Assembly (NCBI GenBank): GCA_019693395.1
Contig: JAAMXP010001420.1
Span: 1-24,595 of the forward strand
DNA: 24,595 bases
Direction of reading: 5' to 3'
Source of the DNA: Ettlia oleoabundans
Taxonomy: Eukaryota > Chlorophyta > Chlorophyceae > Chlamydomonadales
Shown here one piece after another: positions 1 to 10,282 of this stretch. The translations under genes were made by a program, and so were the position numbers. Under the pieces are notes generated by a model. That model was not told the DNA's origin, searched no databases, and was given only the letters and a program-made list of their open reading frames with translations. How positions within the stretch are numbered: the stretch's first letter is position 1; every line of letters starts with the position of its first letter.

Positions 1-76
1 CGCGGGTGGGGGTGGGGTGGGGGGCCCAGCAGTCTATCATACAATTCACTAGGTGTGGTTTGCTCCCATGCTGCAG

Positions 77-1394
77 GCAGCGCTGGCTAGCGAGGGCTTC
101 AGGACAGCGCGGTTGGATGGCCGCACCAGTGCAAAGCAGCGCGGGGATGTGCTGCGCTCCTTCCAGTCACGTAGGCCCGGCTGCTGCTGCTTGGTCCTTG
201 CGTGTCGTTTGTGGGTTTGTCAAGCGTTTGTACCAGGGCCTGTGTGTCATCGTTGACTGATGCCTCCCCTGTGTCTGGTGCTCCCACCCTTTCAGACGAT
301 GCCGGCAGCCCGAGCGTGCTGTTGGTGAGCCTCAAGGCGGGCGGCGTGGGCCTCAACCTCACCGCCGCCTCGAGAGTGCACCTGCTGGACCCTTGGTGAG
401 CGGGCAGGGCATGGGGGAGCAGAATGGCAGTGCAGGGGAGAGGAGAGGCACCAGCAGGGGCAGCCTGCCTAGATGTCGGTTTTGTCTTAGCCTCTCCATC
501 TCACTGCTCGGGTTCAACCAGTCAGGGGGGACAATTGAGACTGGTTGGCAGGAGGCAGGCAGCTTCATTTGTTTCTTCCCACACTATTCGTGCACCCCCT
601 GTGTAGGCTTGGTTGAGCCATGTGCGCCCGGACCGCTGCTGCCTGCAGGTGGAACCCCAGTGTTGAGGAGCAGGCTATGGACCGGGTGCACCGCTTGGGC
701 CAGACATGCGACGTGCGCGTGTATAGGTGTGGGTGCCAGCAAGGAACTGGCAAGTGCTGGGTGCACCTACTGGCCGATGGGCGCGCAGGCGGAAATTGGG
801 AGGGTCCTTGGGGTTGTAATAGACTGGCAGGCTGGCACTTGTGAGCAGCGACGTTGTCAATGGCTGCCCAGTCAAGGCTACTCGTACTATTTTCCATGTT
901 ACTGACTCACTGGTAGGGCTGCTTGATTGGCAACTGTATTGCCAACAGGTACAGTGTGGCCGACAGCATTGAGGAGCGTATGCTGGTGAGCCTTACGGCA
1001 CCTCCTGCCCTGCACCTTTCTCCTTGTTGTGCTCCTCGACTTCACCCATGCTGTCCCTCTCCTAACGGAGTGCTTCAGTTTAAACCCCTGGCAGTCTTTG
1101 TGCAAGCCTGCTGCTGCCTGCGGAGGATCCACAAGCTGACCCCCAACGTCCTTGATGTTGCCCCTACAAGCGCAGGCACTCCAGGAGCAGAAGAGGGATT
1201 TGATGAAGGTCGCCCTTGACTGCAGAAAGCCCGATGAAATCCGGCAGATGCGGGTGGGTCCTTGTACGCACGTCAATGCTCATGTCTACACACCTTGCAC
1301 CAGTTCCATTTGCTGTCAGCCAGTCCAATCGATCCTTTTGTTGTGAGCCTGACTTGTGCAGATTGACGATGTGCGCTTGCTGATGGAGATGTGA
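77..1394 (+). CDS. SNF2-family helicase, Rad5/Rad16/HLTF type, C-terminal part only
   Basis: This is the C-terminal helicase lobe of a SNF2 ATPase, cut by the left edge. Exons read as 77-170, 296-395, 649-726, 949-985, 1176-1253 and 1362-1394; all junctions are GT-AG and phases agree, giving 139 residues and a TGA. The frame is closed upstream by TAG at 50-52, and CTGCAG at 71-76 is the acceptor. Visible motifs are [13 protein letters not shown] (after motif IV), [14 protein letters not shown] (motif V), [21 protein letters not shown] in two parts (motif VI with its arginine finger region) and the tail QKRDLM...[11 protein letters not shown]. The IDD-LxxLM ending is typical of Rad5/Rad16/HLTF proteins, which remodel or translocate on chromatin DNA in post-replication or nucleotide excision repair. 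I cannot tell Rad5 from Rad16 because the ATPase N-lobe and any RING finger lie outside the window. It converges on OGG1. Confidence 0.85.
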
Positions 1395-1594
1395 AGCGCA
1401 CATGGGGAGGCTGTGCAGATAAGAAGGCCCAGTTGCCAATATATCACACAAACAAACCCAATATCTGCACCAGAATGCGACCCACGCTGTTGCGACCGGT
1501 GGCCAATGTTTGGCTGTTGCAAGTGATGCTCATACAACGATGCATTGTCAATCACATTGTGGTTAGGGAAGTCACACGTTTGCTTAATCGCCTT

Positions 1595-1604
1595 TTACAT
1601 GTAA
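1595..1604. terminator. Palindromic poly(A) signal TTACATGTAA shared by convergent genes
   Basis: TGTAA at 1600-1604 is the usual chlorophyte poly(A) signal for the plus-strand SNF2 gene (stop at 1394, so a 3' UTR of about 220 nt). The abutting TTACA at 1595-1599 is the same signal read on the minus strand for OGG1 (stop at 1659, about 65 nt). The two are fused into one perfect palindrome. That TGTAA is the signal in green algae is established; its use here is inferred. Confidence 0.6.
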
Positions 1605-1658
1605 ATGTGAAATCCTGCCACAACGGCGCATAGGCTCTGCGCTACACACAGTTTGTGC

Positions 1659-4600
1659 CTAGAGGTCCCCACCTGCTGCCCTTTTTGCTGCGCGCCGCCT
1701 TGGTCTAGCCACGATGCCGGCCCTTTGGTTATCATCCCCTGGTGGAGTTACTGGTACAGGCACATCCACTGGCAAGCAGTCCTCCTGCTTCACCACCGCA
1801 CCGCTGCCACTGCTTTCGCTGCTGCTGTTGCCCTCCTCCTCGCTGTCGCTGGTGCTGTCAGCATCGGCCTTGCGCTTGCTACCGCCCCCCAGGGGCGGGA
1901 TCTTCTCCCGAGTGCTCGCCAGCTCGGCAATGAAGAGGGCCTGATGCGCCCAGCCGGCATAACTCCCAAACTTTTTGGTGAATGCTGCCTGAACCTCCAC
2001 ATGCACCTGAGGTAAACAGAGGTGCCAGCAATAAGTCATGCGATGACGAGATGAGGCGGCACTTGGTGGCACGGCAAGCGTATGACGCCGCACAGTGCCC
2101 GTTCGCACCCATGCACGCCCACCTTCTTTGTCAAGCTCTTGCCTCGTAAATGTGGGGTGTAATACTTGCATGCCAGGGCCCAGACATGAGTGTCCACTGC
2201 AAGGCAAGGGCAAGGGACTGGCGACCGTCATGGGCGACTGCTGCCAAAGTAGGGGAACCGGCAGCACCAGTGCAGCCAGCAGTGCAACCAATGCAATGTT
2301 GCATTCTGCTAAATCCCTACGGAGTGGATTGGATAGTGCAAGACCGCCTTTAAAGATGCCAAACAACACTTTGAACATGGGAAAAGACTCAGCTTGGTAG
2401 AACACTTCCGCACAATCAAGACGCCCTGTTGGAGACTCCCACGCTGAGTATGCTGAGCTGACCAGGCCTTGTGCGAGGTTTGCCCCAGAAAATCGCCGGT
2501 TATCTGCCATTAACCCTTGCGGCCTGACAAGTTAGCGATCTATCAACTTCATCTTTGTGGCTGCTCGCTGAAATCTTGGCTGTTGTGTTTGGCCGCTATG
2601 CTTGGCTGGCCTGCTACTCTGCACCGCAGTTGCGCGATACCCAACGGTTCTCATCGCAGTTTCTCGCCTAACAAGCCGATGGGAGCACGTCTGGAGCGCG
2701 GTAGGGCGAGGTCTTTTTCCCTCCTACATGGGGCCACGGCGGAAAGTGTGCCAGCGCCCAGACGCACCTACAAGTTTTCTGGTTTTCCGTCGCAGCACTT
2801 CATTCAGCAGGCCAATATCCAGCCCGCAGGACAGCGCAGTGGTGCGCTTGTCATTGAGGCGCCTCGTGGCGGCGAAGCAGCGGCGTGCACTGGCCACACG
2901 GTCGCGTCCACGGTCTTGCCTAGCCCATGGGATCAACACAGCCACGTGCGGGTATGTACGACACAACCTTCATTGAATCATTGCCCAGAACCTGTGAATG
3001 TTGGCAAACATGGGTTCGTGTGGGCCTGCCCAGATGTACGAACTTTTCCGTGCCTCTATGCTGCAGGCCAGAGTGGCTCAGCAGCTGCGCCTCAGCGAGG
3101 AAGAGGCAGAACGGCGCCTTCAGCAGCTTCAGCAGCTGCTGCCAGGCCTGCAGCAGCAGCTGCACACCATGGATCCTAAGGTGGTGGCAGGCATGGCGGC
3201 AGACGTGACAGCAGTGGCGGCACGCTTGCTGCAGGCGAGCATTGCAACAACATGGCTGCCTTGCTGGACCATGAACACTTGGGAACCTTGTGCATGGTGT
3301 GCCTTGGCATGATAAAAAAATGGCAGGACCATAGGAAGGACCACCCACCCTCTAGCCGTGGGCAACCTGCTGTGCAGCTTCGAGTAATTTTCCCAGGCGC
3401 TGACGCCTTCAAGATGGCGCTGCGAGAGCCCTTCCTTGTCTACGGAACCACCATATTTCGGCTGCAGCGTGCAGCAGCGGAGCTGCGCCGCCTGCTGCCT
3501 GGTCTGAATGTTGACAGGTGGGCAAGCCAGCATTGTCTTGCCTTAAGCAGCTCTGCACTGGTGTCGACACCCTGCTGTGTGCCATTACGCAACAAGTTGG
3601 CTGGTAGAAAAGGTGTAGATATGCCGTTTTCTATAGCCACACTATTTTGACCTGCAGGCTTGTTGAGGACCAGCCCTCACTGCTGGATGTAAGGACCCTG
3701 AAGAAGGCAATCAAGGTGAGAACGGCATGCACGTCAGCAGCAGGGGCCGGGCTGTCCAGTTATTGACCACAGATTTCGCTGGTGTAAATCCCGGTGTACA
3801 CAGCTGGCTACAAAGCACGGTAGAGTTCAGCGATCAAACACCTTTCCGGTGTGTTTCCTAACGCCATTGTGCAGGAGTTTCAGCGTGCGGAGCCGTCCCT
3901 TGACGTGCAGCAGGCGTTGGCGCTGGACCCCTCCATGGCCTACCGCTTCAGCTACCGCTGCACCCCCAACCTCAGCCTGGCCATTGGCAGGCGCACAGTG
4001 CCCTTGCACAGCGAAAGCGTGTGAGCTGGGCTCCACGCTGCACATCTGTACTGTAGGATGCCCTGTCCCACGCGCAGCGCATGTGCTGCGTGCCTGTACA
4101 CTAGCACCCCCCCTACAAACCAACCAATCATGGAACCATGCTCTCCTCTGCCTTGAACCCTCCACTGGATACGCACCGTACTTGACTTCTGCACCCACAC
4201 TGCACCCCAGTTTTCTGAATGTACAAGCAACGCCCGATCCTTCCTGATCACCTACCTGAGCGGTTTCGCCAGGGCCTCGTGCGCATCGTGCCCTCCCTTC
4301 ATCCCCCAGCCCCACTTTCCCACTTCTGCACACTTACTATGGTTGGATCCTCTTGGCACCTCAGCTTTCGACCTTGCCGAACCCGTCTTTGTTGGTACAG
4401 TACAAAGCGCTCACCTTTAGCACCACAGTTGGGTGGTCCCGTGCTGTTCCCGATGACCCACATGTAATGCACCGTGGACCTTTCAAACCTCACAGCAGGT
4501 CCCATGTACCGCAACACCAACTGTGCAGAAGCGCTGCGTTTGCACAGGAGGCAGCAGCTGGGTCTGTAGCGGCATGCGCACCTGGGATGGCTTCATGCTT

Positions 4601-6151
4601 GTCCAGAGAGAAGAGTGCGATGCAGGCTGCAACCTTGGGCCCAATGCCAGGCAGCGTGCACAGCGCCTCCACAGCCTCTGCACTTGGCCGCGCAATGCCC
4701 CAGTGGACAATCAGCAACAGGGACAAGACAGCAGTAAAATTGCCAAGTACAGCCCTGCATGAACTCGTGGGTGCGCAGGCGGAGGGTCTGAAGGTGCTCC
4801 TGCCAGTTCATCCACCACACTAGATGGCGTACCTTCATATGTCACGTCCCTGAGGCCCAGCAGCCAGGCAGCGCCGCCCTCGGGCTTGGTTAGCAGCTGC
4901 GCCACGCTGCCTGAGATATACTTGGCTCTGTATCCAAACCCATCAGCGCGCAGCTGCTCCTCAGTTGCTCCCGCCAGCTGTTCCAGGGTGGGAAATGCAT
5001 AAAGCGCCAGTTCCGCTGGTTTGGTGCCAGCTGTCGTCGCTTTATTGCCGGTGACTGCGTCGTCCGCTGCTTGCGCGGGGAGCAGCGGCGTGCCATGCTG
5101 GCGGCACAGCCGCTCCACCATGCCGTGAATACGAGATATATGGTTGTTTTGCGAGCACACAAAGCTGAAGAGGCAGGTGAGTGGGTCCTGCCGCAGCATG
5201 CGGGCCCCCAGCAGATGGTGGTGCACGTGGGCATAGCGGGGGCAAGCGGCACACCAAGCTGGCGCCAGCTCAGCGAGGGAGGTGCCTAGGTTGAAATAGT
5301 CATGCAGCGCCGCAGCATCATCAGCAGGTTCAGCGCCGCTGCCACGAGCGATGACCTGGTACTGCACATCGTCAGGCAACTGGCGCATGCGGACCTGCAG
5401 TATTCACCAACGGGCAGTCACGTTGACAAGCGTGATGGGCCGGCCATTGCGGCCGGTCAATGAGGTGGTGACATCAGCCAACCAGCAACAGGGAGCTAGA
5501 AGCCTAACATATCACCGAGCTGTGACCAGCCAGGAGCACAGGCGACAAACCCACCGCACGATTGCCAATCACCCCCGTAAACTCCAGAGGCTCGTCGCCC
5601 GTTTGGCGCCAGCGGAAGGACTGCCCTGCACACACTATCGCCACAGCCAATCAGCCGCACCCAAAATGCTATTGAATGCTCCATGTGCATGGCAGTGCGC
5701 AAGCTGGCACAACAGGCGGATGCGCAAGCATTTCCGCAGCTCTGGTGTTTCCCGCCAAAAGCTGCACTCCACCTGTGGGCAGCGTCCACTCCAGCCTCAG
5801 CTCTGCCGCTGGTGTACCCAGCAGATGCCAGTCTGACTCGGGAGGCATTGAAATCTCGCTGATTCGCTGTGGAGGTGTGTTCCTGGCCGCGGCTGAAGAT
5901 GATGCTGTTGCCGCACAATCAGGAACGGCAAAGGTGCCGCCCGCACGGGATGCGTGGTTGTTTGAATTGCTGCTGAACCCGGGTCCCCTTACCTTCGGTG
6001 CGCTACTTGCGAACACGGCAGCTGACCGTGCAGTTCTCAGCAAGATTCCACGGTTTGGCAGCACCAGATGCCGGGCAGGTTTCAAGAGCATAGGCACATG
6101 GTGACAGCAAGTGGCTCTTCGACCTTGAATTTGCAAAAGCTTTCGCGCCAT
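1659..6151 (-). CDS. OGG1: 8-oxoguanine DNA glycosylase/AP lyase OGG1
   Basis: Bifunctional base-excision-repair enzyme that removes 8-oxoguanine opposite C and nicks the AP site. Minus-strand exons are 5773-6151, 5555-5625, 4833-5394, 4582-4677, 2123-2196 and 1659-2006. All junctions are GT-AG with matching phases; the product is 509 aa. The N-terminal OGG fold begins near residue 102 (LRLEWTLPTGQSFRWRQTG). The core has RQDPLTCLFSFVCSQNN and GMVERLCRQHG. The helix-hairpin-helix is LPGIGPKVAACIALF, with catalytic Lys352, followed by VDTHVW with catalytic Asp371. Their 19-residue spacing equals that of human Lys249/Asp268. KKFGSYAGWAHQALFIAEL closes the fold. Residues 1-60 are basic and Ala/Ser-rich, resembling an organelle presequence. 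Residues 435-509 carry an acidic serine run, KRK, VKQE and RPRRRAAKR, so a nuclear form is also likely. The fourth intron (2197-4581) contains another gene on the opposite strand. Human and Arabidopsis OGG1 are roughly 350 aa; the excess here is the two termini. Confidence 0.95.
2197..2597. other. OGG1 intron 4 segment upstream of the nested gene
   Basis: This stretch lies between the acceptor of OGG1 exon 5 (GCAG read at 2200-2197 on the minus strand) and the first ATG of the nested plus-strand gene. It must hold that gene's promoter and 5' leader. I see no recognisable coding segment on either strand and no clear TATA element. Confidence 0.5.
2598..4024 (+). CDS. Unrecognised organelle-type repeat protein nested in an OGG1 intron
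   Basis: A complete plus-strand gene inside OGG1 intron 4. Exons read as 2598-2951, 3067-3234, 3378-3517, 3658-3715 and 3875-4024; phases agree throughout and the product is 289 aa. Intron 2 (3235-3377) uses a GC donor, CAG|GCGAGC. Residues 1-118 are rich in Arg, Ser and Ala, like a plastid or mitochondrial presequence. The mature part is helical and Leu/Gln-rich, with repeats of about 35 residues: LRVIFPGADAFKMALREPFL and LRRLLPGLNVDRLVEDQPSLL share an L-x(3)-PG-x(4)-(K/R)-(M/L)-x(4)-P-x-L pattern, and a weaker copy begins at LRLSEEEAERRLQQLQQLL. This resembles helical-repeat families such as mTERF, but I do not recognise the protein and assign no function. The start could also lie at ATG 2679; the frame is the same. 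Confidence 0.6.
3235..3377 (+). other. GC-AG intron in the nested gene
   Basis: The donor is CTGCAG|GCGAGC and the acceptor TGTGCAG|CTTCGAG. No GT site nearby keeps phase 0, and reading through runs into a stop before the PGAD repeat. The repeat pattern continues across the junction (ARLLQ then LRVIFPGAD), which supports this splice. Confidence 0.55.
4025..4581. other. 3' flank of nested gene, still within OGG1 intron 4
   Basis: This stretch runs from the nested gene's stop to the OGG1 donor GTGCGC (read at 4581-4576 on the minus strand). It has one TGTAA at 4463-4467, a candidate poly(A) signal that would end the nested transcript before it reaches OGG1 coding sequence. I see no other coding segment. 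Confidence 0.5.
4463..4467 (+). terminator. Candidate TGTAA poly(A) signal of the nested gene
   Basis: TGTAA lies 439 nt after the nested gene's TGA and 115 nt before the next OGG1 exon. It is the only plus-strand copy I found in that interval. Confidence 0.4.
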
Positions 6152-6529
6152 CGCTCACGGGCGAAACAGCGGATTTTATTTACTTTACGACACCATGCAG
6201 TACGGCTTGTACGACCTGTGGCTCCGTCTCCGTCTAAACCACCCCGCACGTCACAGATGCGTTAATTGATTGTAACGTAACGCTGATCTTTCAGCGCGGG
6301 CAGGCGAGTCGGCAGCAGGACTGGCTTTTTGTGGACATTTGCAGCTAGGGGACCACTGGCTCTATCAACCAGGTATGATCGTCATTACAAGACATCTTTG
6401 AACGTGCTGCGGCCCTTCCTTGTCGTCGGCCACCCCAGCACGACGTCCGGCTTCCGCCGCCACACACCCGGTGGCTAGCTGGCTAACCTGCCTGCAGGAC
6501 CTGGCCGCTAGGGCTTCAGTGCTGGCGAG
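6152..6529. promoter_or_regulatory. Divergent promoter spacer between OGG1 and OEP61
   Basis: 378 bp separate the two initiator ATGs. An A/T-rich patch at about 6172-6192 lies just upstream of OGG1 and could be a core promoter element. On the OEP61 side, 6373-6496 looks like a 5' UTR intron (CAG|GTATGA donor, CCTGCAG|GACC acceptor), so the OEP61 transcript probably starts before 6373. No coding segment is visible. Confidence 0.4.
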
Positions 6530-9500
6530 ATGTTCAACCCAGAAATGATGAAAATGGCATCAGAAATGATGGCCAAGATGACGCCCGAGCAGGTACTGCT
6601 GATTTTCTCAACATCAGTCGTATCAGTGGCCCCTGAACAAAGGGTTGAAGAACGGCGTTAATATAATTGAGTGCAGCTTTTGGCTCTTGCATCTAAGTAA
6701 ATTGTGTGCTGTGACCGCTTGTTGTGTTCACAGATGGCCCAGATGCAGCAGATGGCCGGCAGCATGTCTCCAGAGATGATGCAGCAGGCCATGGCCCAGA
6801 TGCAGGTATGCTCACGCCTGCAGATCTCCAGGTCGTGGATGCCTGTCTCGGTGCTGTTTCCCAACACGGTAAAATGCAATGATCATACAATCATGTGGTG
6901 TTTTCCGACGGTTGCATGCAGAACACAACCCCGGAGCAGCTGAACCAGATGCGTACTGGCATGTCCGGCATGTCGGGTGACGCCTTCACCAGCCAGGCAG
7001 CCACTCAGATGGGGCAGGAAAGCTCGCAGCCCAAGCACCAGCTGAATGCTGCCGCGCAACTTAAGGCGGAGGGTAACAGGCTGCACGGCGCCAAGCGTTT
7101 TGGGGAGGCAGCTGAGAAGTATGAGCGGGCGCTGGCCAATCTCCAGGGTGGGCACCGTGCCTTGGGTGCATTGGATGCGGGATGTGTTGATTCATACCAA
7201 ACACGCTGGCTGGCTATGTGCATGCTCGTCAGTGCGTGATGTTTGATTTGTGTTACCTGCAGGGCACACTAGCCAGCAGAGCCGGGAACTGCGCACCAGC
7301 TGCCAGAGCAACCTGGCCAGCTGCTTCCTGCAACTGGAGCGCTGGCGGGACTGTGTGGATGCGTGCGACACGGTGCTGGCAGAAGACAGCAACAATCGCA
7401 AGGCGCTGTATCGCAGGGGTGAGGTTGCGATCGCAGCCTGCAGCAACTGACCAGACTCAGTTGCGCATGTTCAAGGCTAGGTGCTCCAGCAGAGGCTGCT
7501 TGCTGGGGCAGGTTGCTTGTGTGGCAGGCGCAGTAAGCTGCCAATGCACAGCCTTTGATACATGCAACTGCAATTGGCTGAGATGTGCTGAAATCAAACT
7601 TCCAGCCCCATGCTGCTTTGCACACCAATTCCTGCCTCTTTGACATCTACCACACACAAGCAGGCCAGGCGCTGTGCGCCATGGGGCAGTACGATGGCGC
7701 TGTGTCTGACCTGCTCAAGGCGGTACAGCTGTCCCCTGACTCGGAGAAGGACATCATCCGTGAAAAGCTGCGGGAGGCACAGCAGAAGCAGCGGCAGGCA
7801 CAGCAGGGTGGGTGCAGATGGCTGCTACGTTGGTAAACCAGTTGCTGACATGCTGCTTGCCTGCCAGGGACTGTGAGCCCTGGCTTCCGCCATGCATGGG
7901 CCGCCGTTTGCAATGCCGCAGTCGATGGTTGAAGTGACCCCAGCGAGGTGATGTCAGCTTTGCTACGCTCCTTGGGCTGGTTGTAGCTTGGCTTCTGGGT
8001 GCTTCAAAACATTGTATTGTGCGCAGGGTTCACCATTGAAGAGATCACTGAGCCAGCAGCTGCCGACGAGCAGCCTGCTGGGCCGGCAGCCACACCACCT
8101 CCGGTGCCTGGCCAGCAGGAGGGCTTGGCAGAATCAGACACTGACGACGACATGCCCCCGCTGGAGAACCCTCAGCCTGCATCTGGGCCTGCCGCCATGA
8201 CAGCGGCGAGCACAACGGCAGGCGGCACCAGCGCTGGTGCTGGGCTTGGCATGCCTCCGTTTGTGCCACCAGGCATGGATGCGGCTCGCATGCAGCAGAC
8301 GGCCGACATGCTTAAGGTGGGTGTGTTGGCTGCCCGCATATCCGGGCTTTGCTCTGTGGTACAGCCTGGCTGGCCTTGTTCAAACTATTGCTCGCTTCAT
8401 AGCTCATGCTTGCAGGCTTCATGCTGGGCAGCTATGCGCTGTGGCACTGCCCATTGTGCTCTGCCGGGAACTTTTCGACAACATATTGCTCCACACGCCC
8501 ACTCACCATGCTTTGCCTGTTTGTTTCTTCATCTTCATCCTTGCTCTGACCCGCAGGCAAACCCTGACGTGGCACGCCAGGCAGCAGCCGCCATGTCCGC
8601 AATGAGCGATGAGCAGATTGTGGCGATGGCAGCACAGCGTGGCATGCCAGGCATGACTCCAGAGATGGTAAAGCAGGCAGCTGCCATGATGCGAAGCATG
8701 CCACCGGAACAGCTGTCATTCATGGCAGCAGCCAGTGCTGGCGGCTTCCCCGCTCCGCCGCCTGCTGTCAGCACAGGGACTGCTGCACCGCCGTTTGCAG
8801 CACCTGGCATTGCAGGTGCAGCAGGGGGCGTTGGCGGCAACCAGATGGCAGCAGCTGCTGAGGCCATGAGGCAGAATCCGGGCATGATGAAGCAGGCGGC
8901 CGCCATGATGGAGAGCATGCCTGAGGAGGAGCTGCAGCGCATGGCGGCCATGATGCCGGGAACCGCAGGAGCGCAGGTGGGTAGCAGCGCACCAGGCATG
9001 GCGCAAGTCACCTTCCAAGTGGACGGGTTCCATCCATGGGCTCACTCCTTAGAAACCGGCTCTGGGCTGGGCTTGCCTGCCCACGACTGTGCTTTCCTTC
9101 ACTGTTGAGCCCAACAAACTCGCTCAGTCGCTCCTGACCTGCCCTTGTTGCATCATGGCGCCCTGACCCTTCCCAACTTGCTGCGCCACAGGTGGACCCT
9201 GCTCAAATGAAGATGGCGGCAAAAATGATGGCCAACATGAGCCCTGAAGATATGGAACGAATGACACGCATGGCAGCCAACATGGGGGTTCATAGCAGCG
9301 GCAGTGCAGGTGGTGGTGCCCGTGCTCCAGCCACGGCGTCCATTGGAGCTGGCAGCCAAGCAGACATGGCGGCCTGCTACGTGGCGACCGAAGCGGTGCC
9401 AGCCGCGGGTGGCGCAGCAGTGCCGCCGCTGGCAGGCATGCCGGCTGGTTTCGACCCCGCCAACATGCCTGCGGATATGATGGCAGACATGAGAAAGCGA

Positions 9501-10282
9501 ATGCAAGACCCTGAGATGCTGAAAATGATGAAGGTGGGGTTGGCACGTTTGGCATCTCCCTGCCTCGCCGTTTTGCACAGATGTAGTACAGTGTGTGTCA
9601 GGAGAAAGTTGGGTGGAACGAGCAGCTTGCAGGCCGGCGTTGGGGTTGATCTTCTCACCAGGCCCACTGCTGCATGCTGCATGCTGCTTGCAAGCAAAGT
9701 AACGACTGTTTCCTGCTGACACTCCTGCACTTGCTGGTGCTGCTGTTGCAGAGCATGATGAAGGGCATGGACTCGGGGCAGCTGGCGGAAATGATGAAGG
9801 CCAGCGGGCTGAACGTGACTCCTGAGCAGGCGCGCGGCATGGTGGACAAGCTGGACTCCGTGTCGGGTGGGCCACAGGGGCAGGGGGTGGCTCTGCGCAC
9901 ACAGGCGTGTATCAAGTGTGCGCCCAATCAACATTGCATGGTTGCATGGGCCGGAATGTTTATGGATGTTGTTTCACAAATGTGCTGCCTGAGGGGTTGG
10001 CATTCGCAGGCTGTGTTGGTTCCGTCCTTCACGCTGCTTGGCCGGCCGTTTATGCGCGTGCCTTCTAAGCAAACTCGTGCTCTCGGTTCCTTCGCTTTGC
10101 TGTCGCTGGCGTTCAATGCAGACAAGCATCTGGAGTGGATTGCGCGTATCATGAGTTACGTCAACGCCGTGGTGGCAGCATACCGCCGTGCCAAGGAGTG
10201 GGTCTTCAGCCAGGGCGCGCTAGTGCTTGCGGTGGTAATGCTGCTCATTGCCCTCCTGCTGAAGTGGCTGGGCTGGATGTGA
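6530..10282 (+). CDS. OEP61: OEP61/TPR7-type tail-anchored TPR Hsp70 co-receptor
   Basis: Membrane docking factor that binds the C-terminal EEVD of cytosolic Hsp70/Hsp90 and helps deliver precursors to the chloroplast envelope or ER. Ten exons: 6530-6592, 6734-6805, 6922-7147, 7263-7418, 7664-7807, 8027-8316, 8557-8976, 9192-9533, 9752-9866 and 10122-10282. All are GT-AG and in phase, giving 662 aa. The start MFNPEMMKMASEMMAKM matches the family's Met-rich opening. The TPR domain spans about 86-205 and keeps all five clamp residues: Lys93 and Asn97 (LKAEGN), Asn137 (QSNLAS), Lys167 and Arg171 (KALYRRG). GFTIEEIT follows, as in plant OEP61. Residues 318-600 hold several STI1-like Met-rich repeats such as NPGMMKQAAAMM. 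Residues 641-659 (ALVLAVVMLLIALLLKWLG) form a tail-anchor helix ending three residues before the stop. It is about 100 aa longer than the Arabidopsis protein, mostly through these repeats. Confidence 0.9.

Noticed and set aside
1..30. Possible telomeric repeat at the left end
   Set aside because: The G-rich run is irregular. It does not show the plant/algal TTTAGGG unit and a gene reads out of it.
1659..2510. Reading the OGG1 C-terminus as a separate 283-aa gene starting MADNRRF
   Set aside because: Only the part after 2006 resembles a known protein, and 2123-2196 gives the preceding OGG1 residues in another frame, with proper splice sites. The upstream part of this frame is intron.
2880..2915. 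A minus-strand VDATVWP reading that could be the OGG1 exon with the catalytic aspartate
   Set aside because: It lacks an AG acceptor in the right phase and the sequence after it does not resemble OGG1. The segment 2123-2196 gives a perfect VDTHVWALA with CAG acceptor, GT donor and matching phases on both sides.
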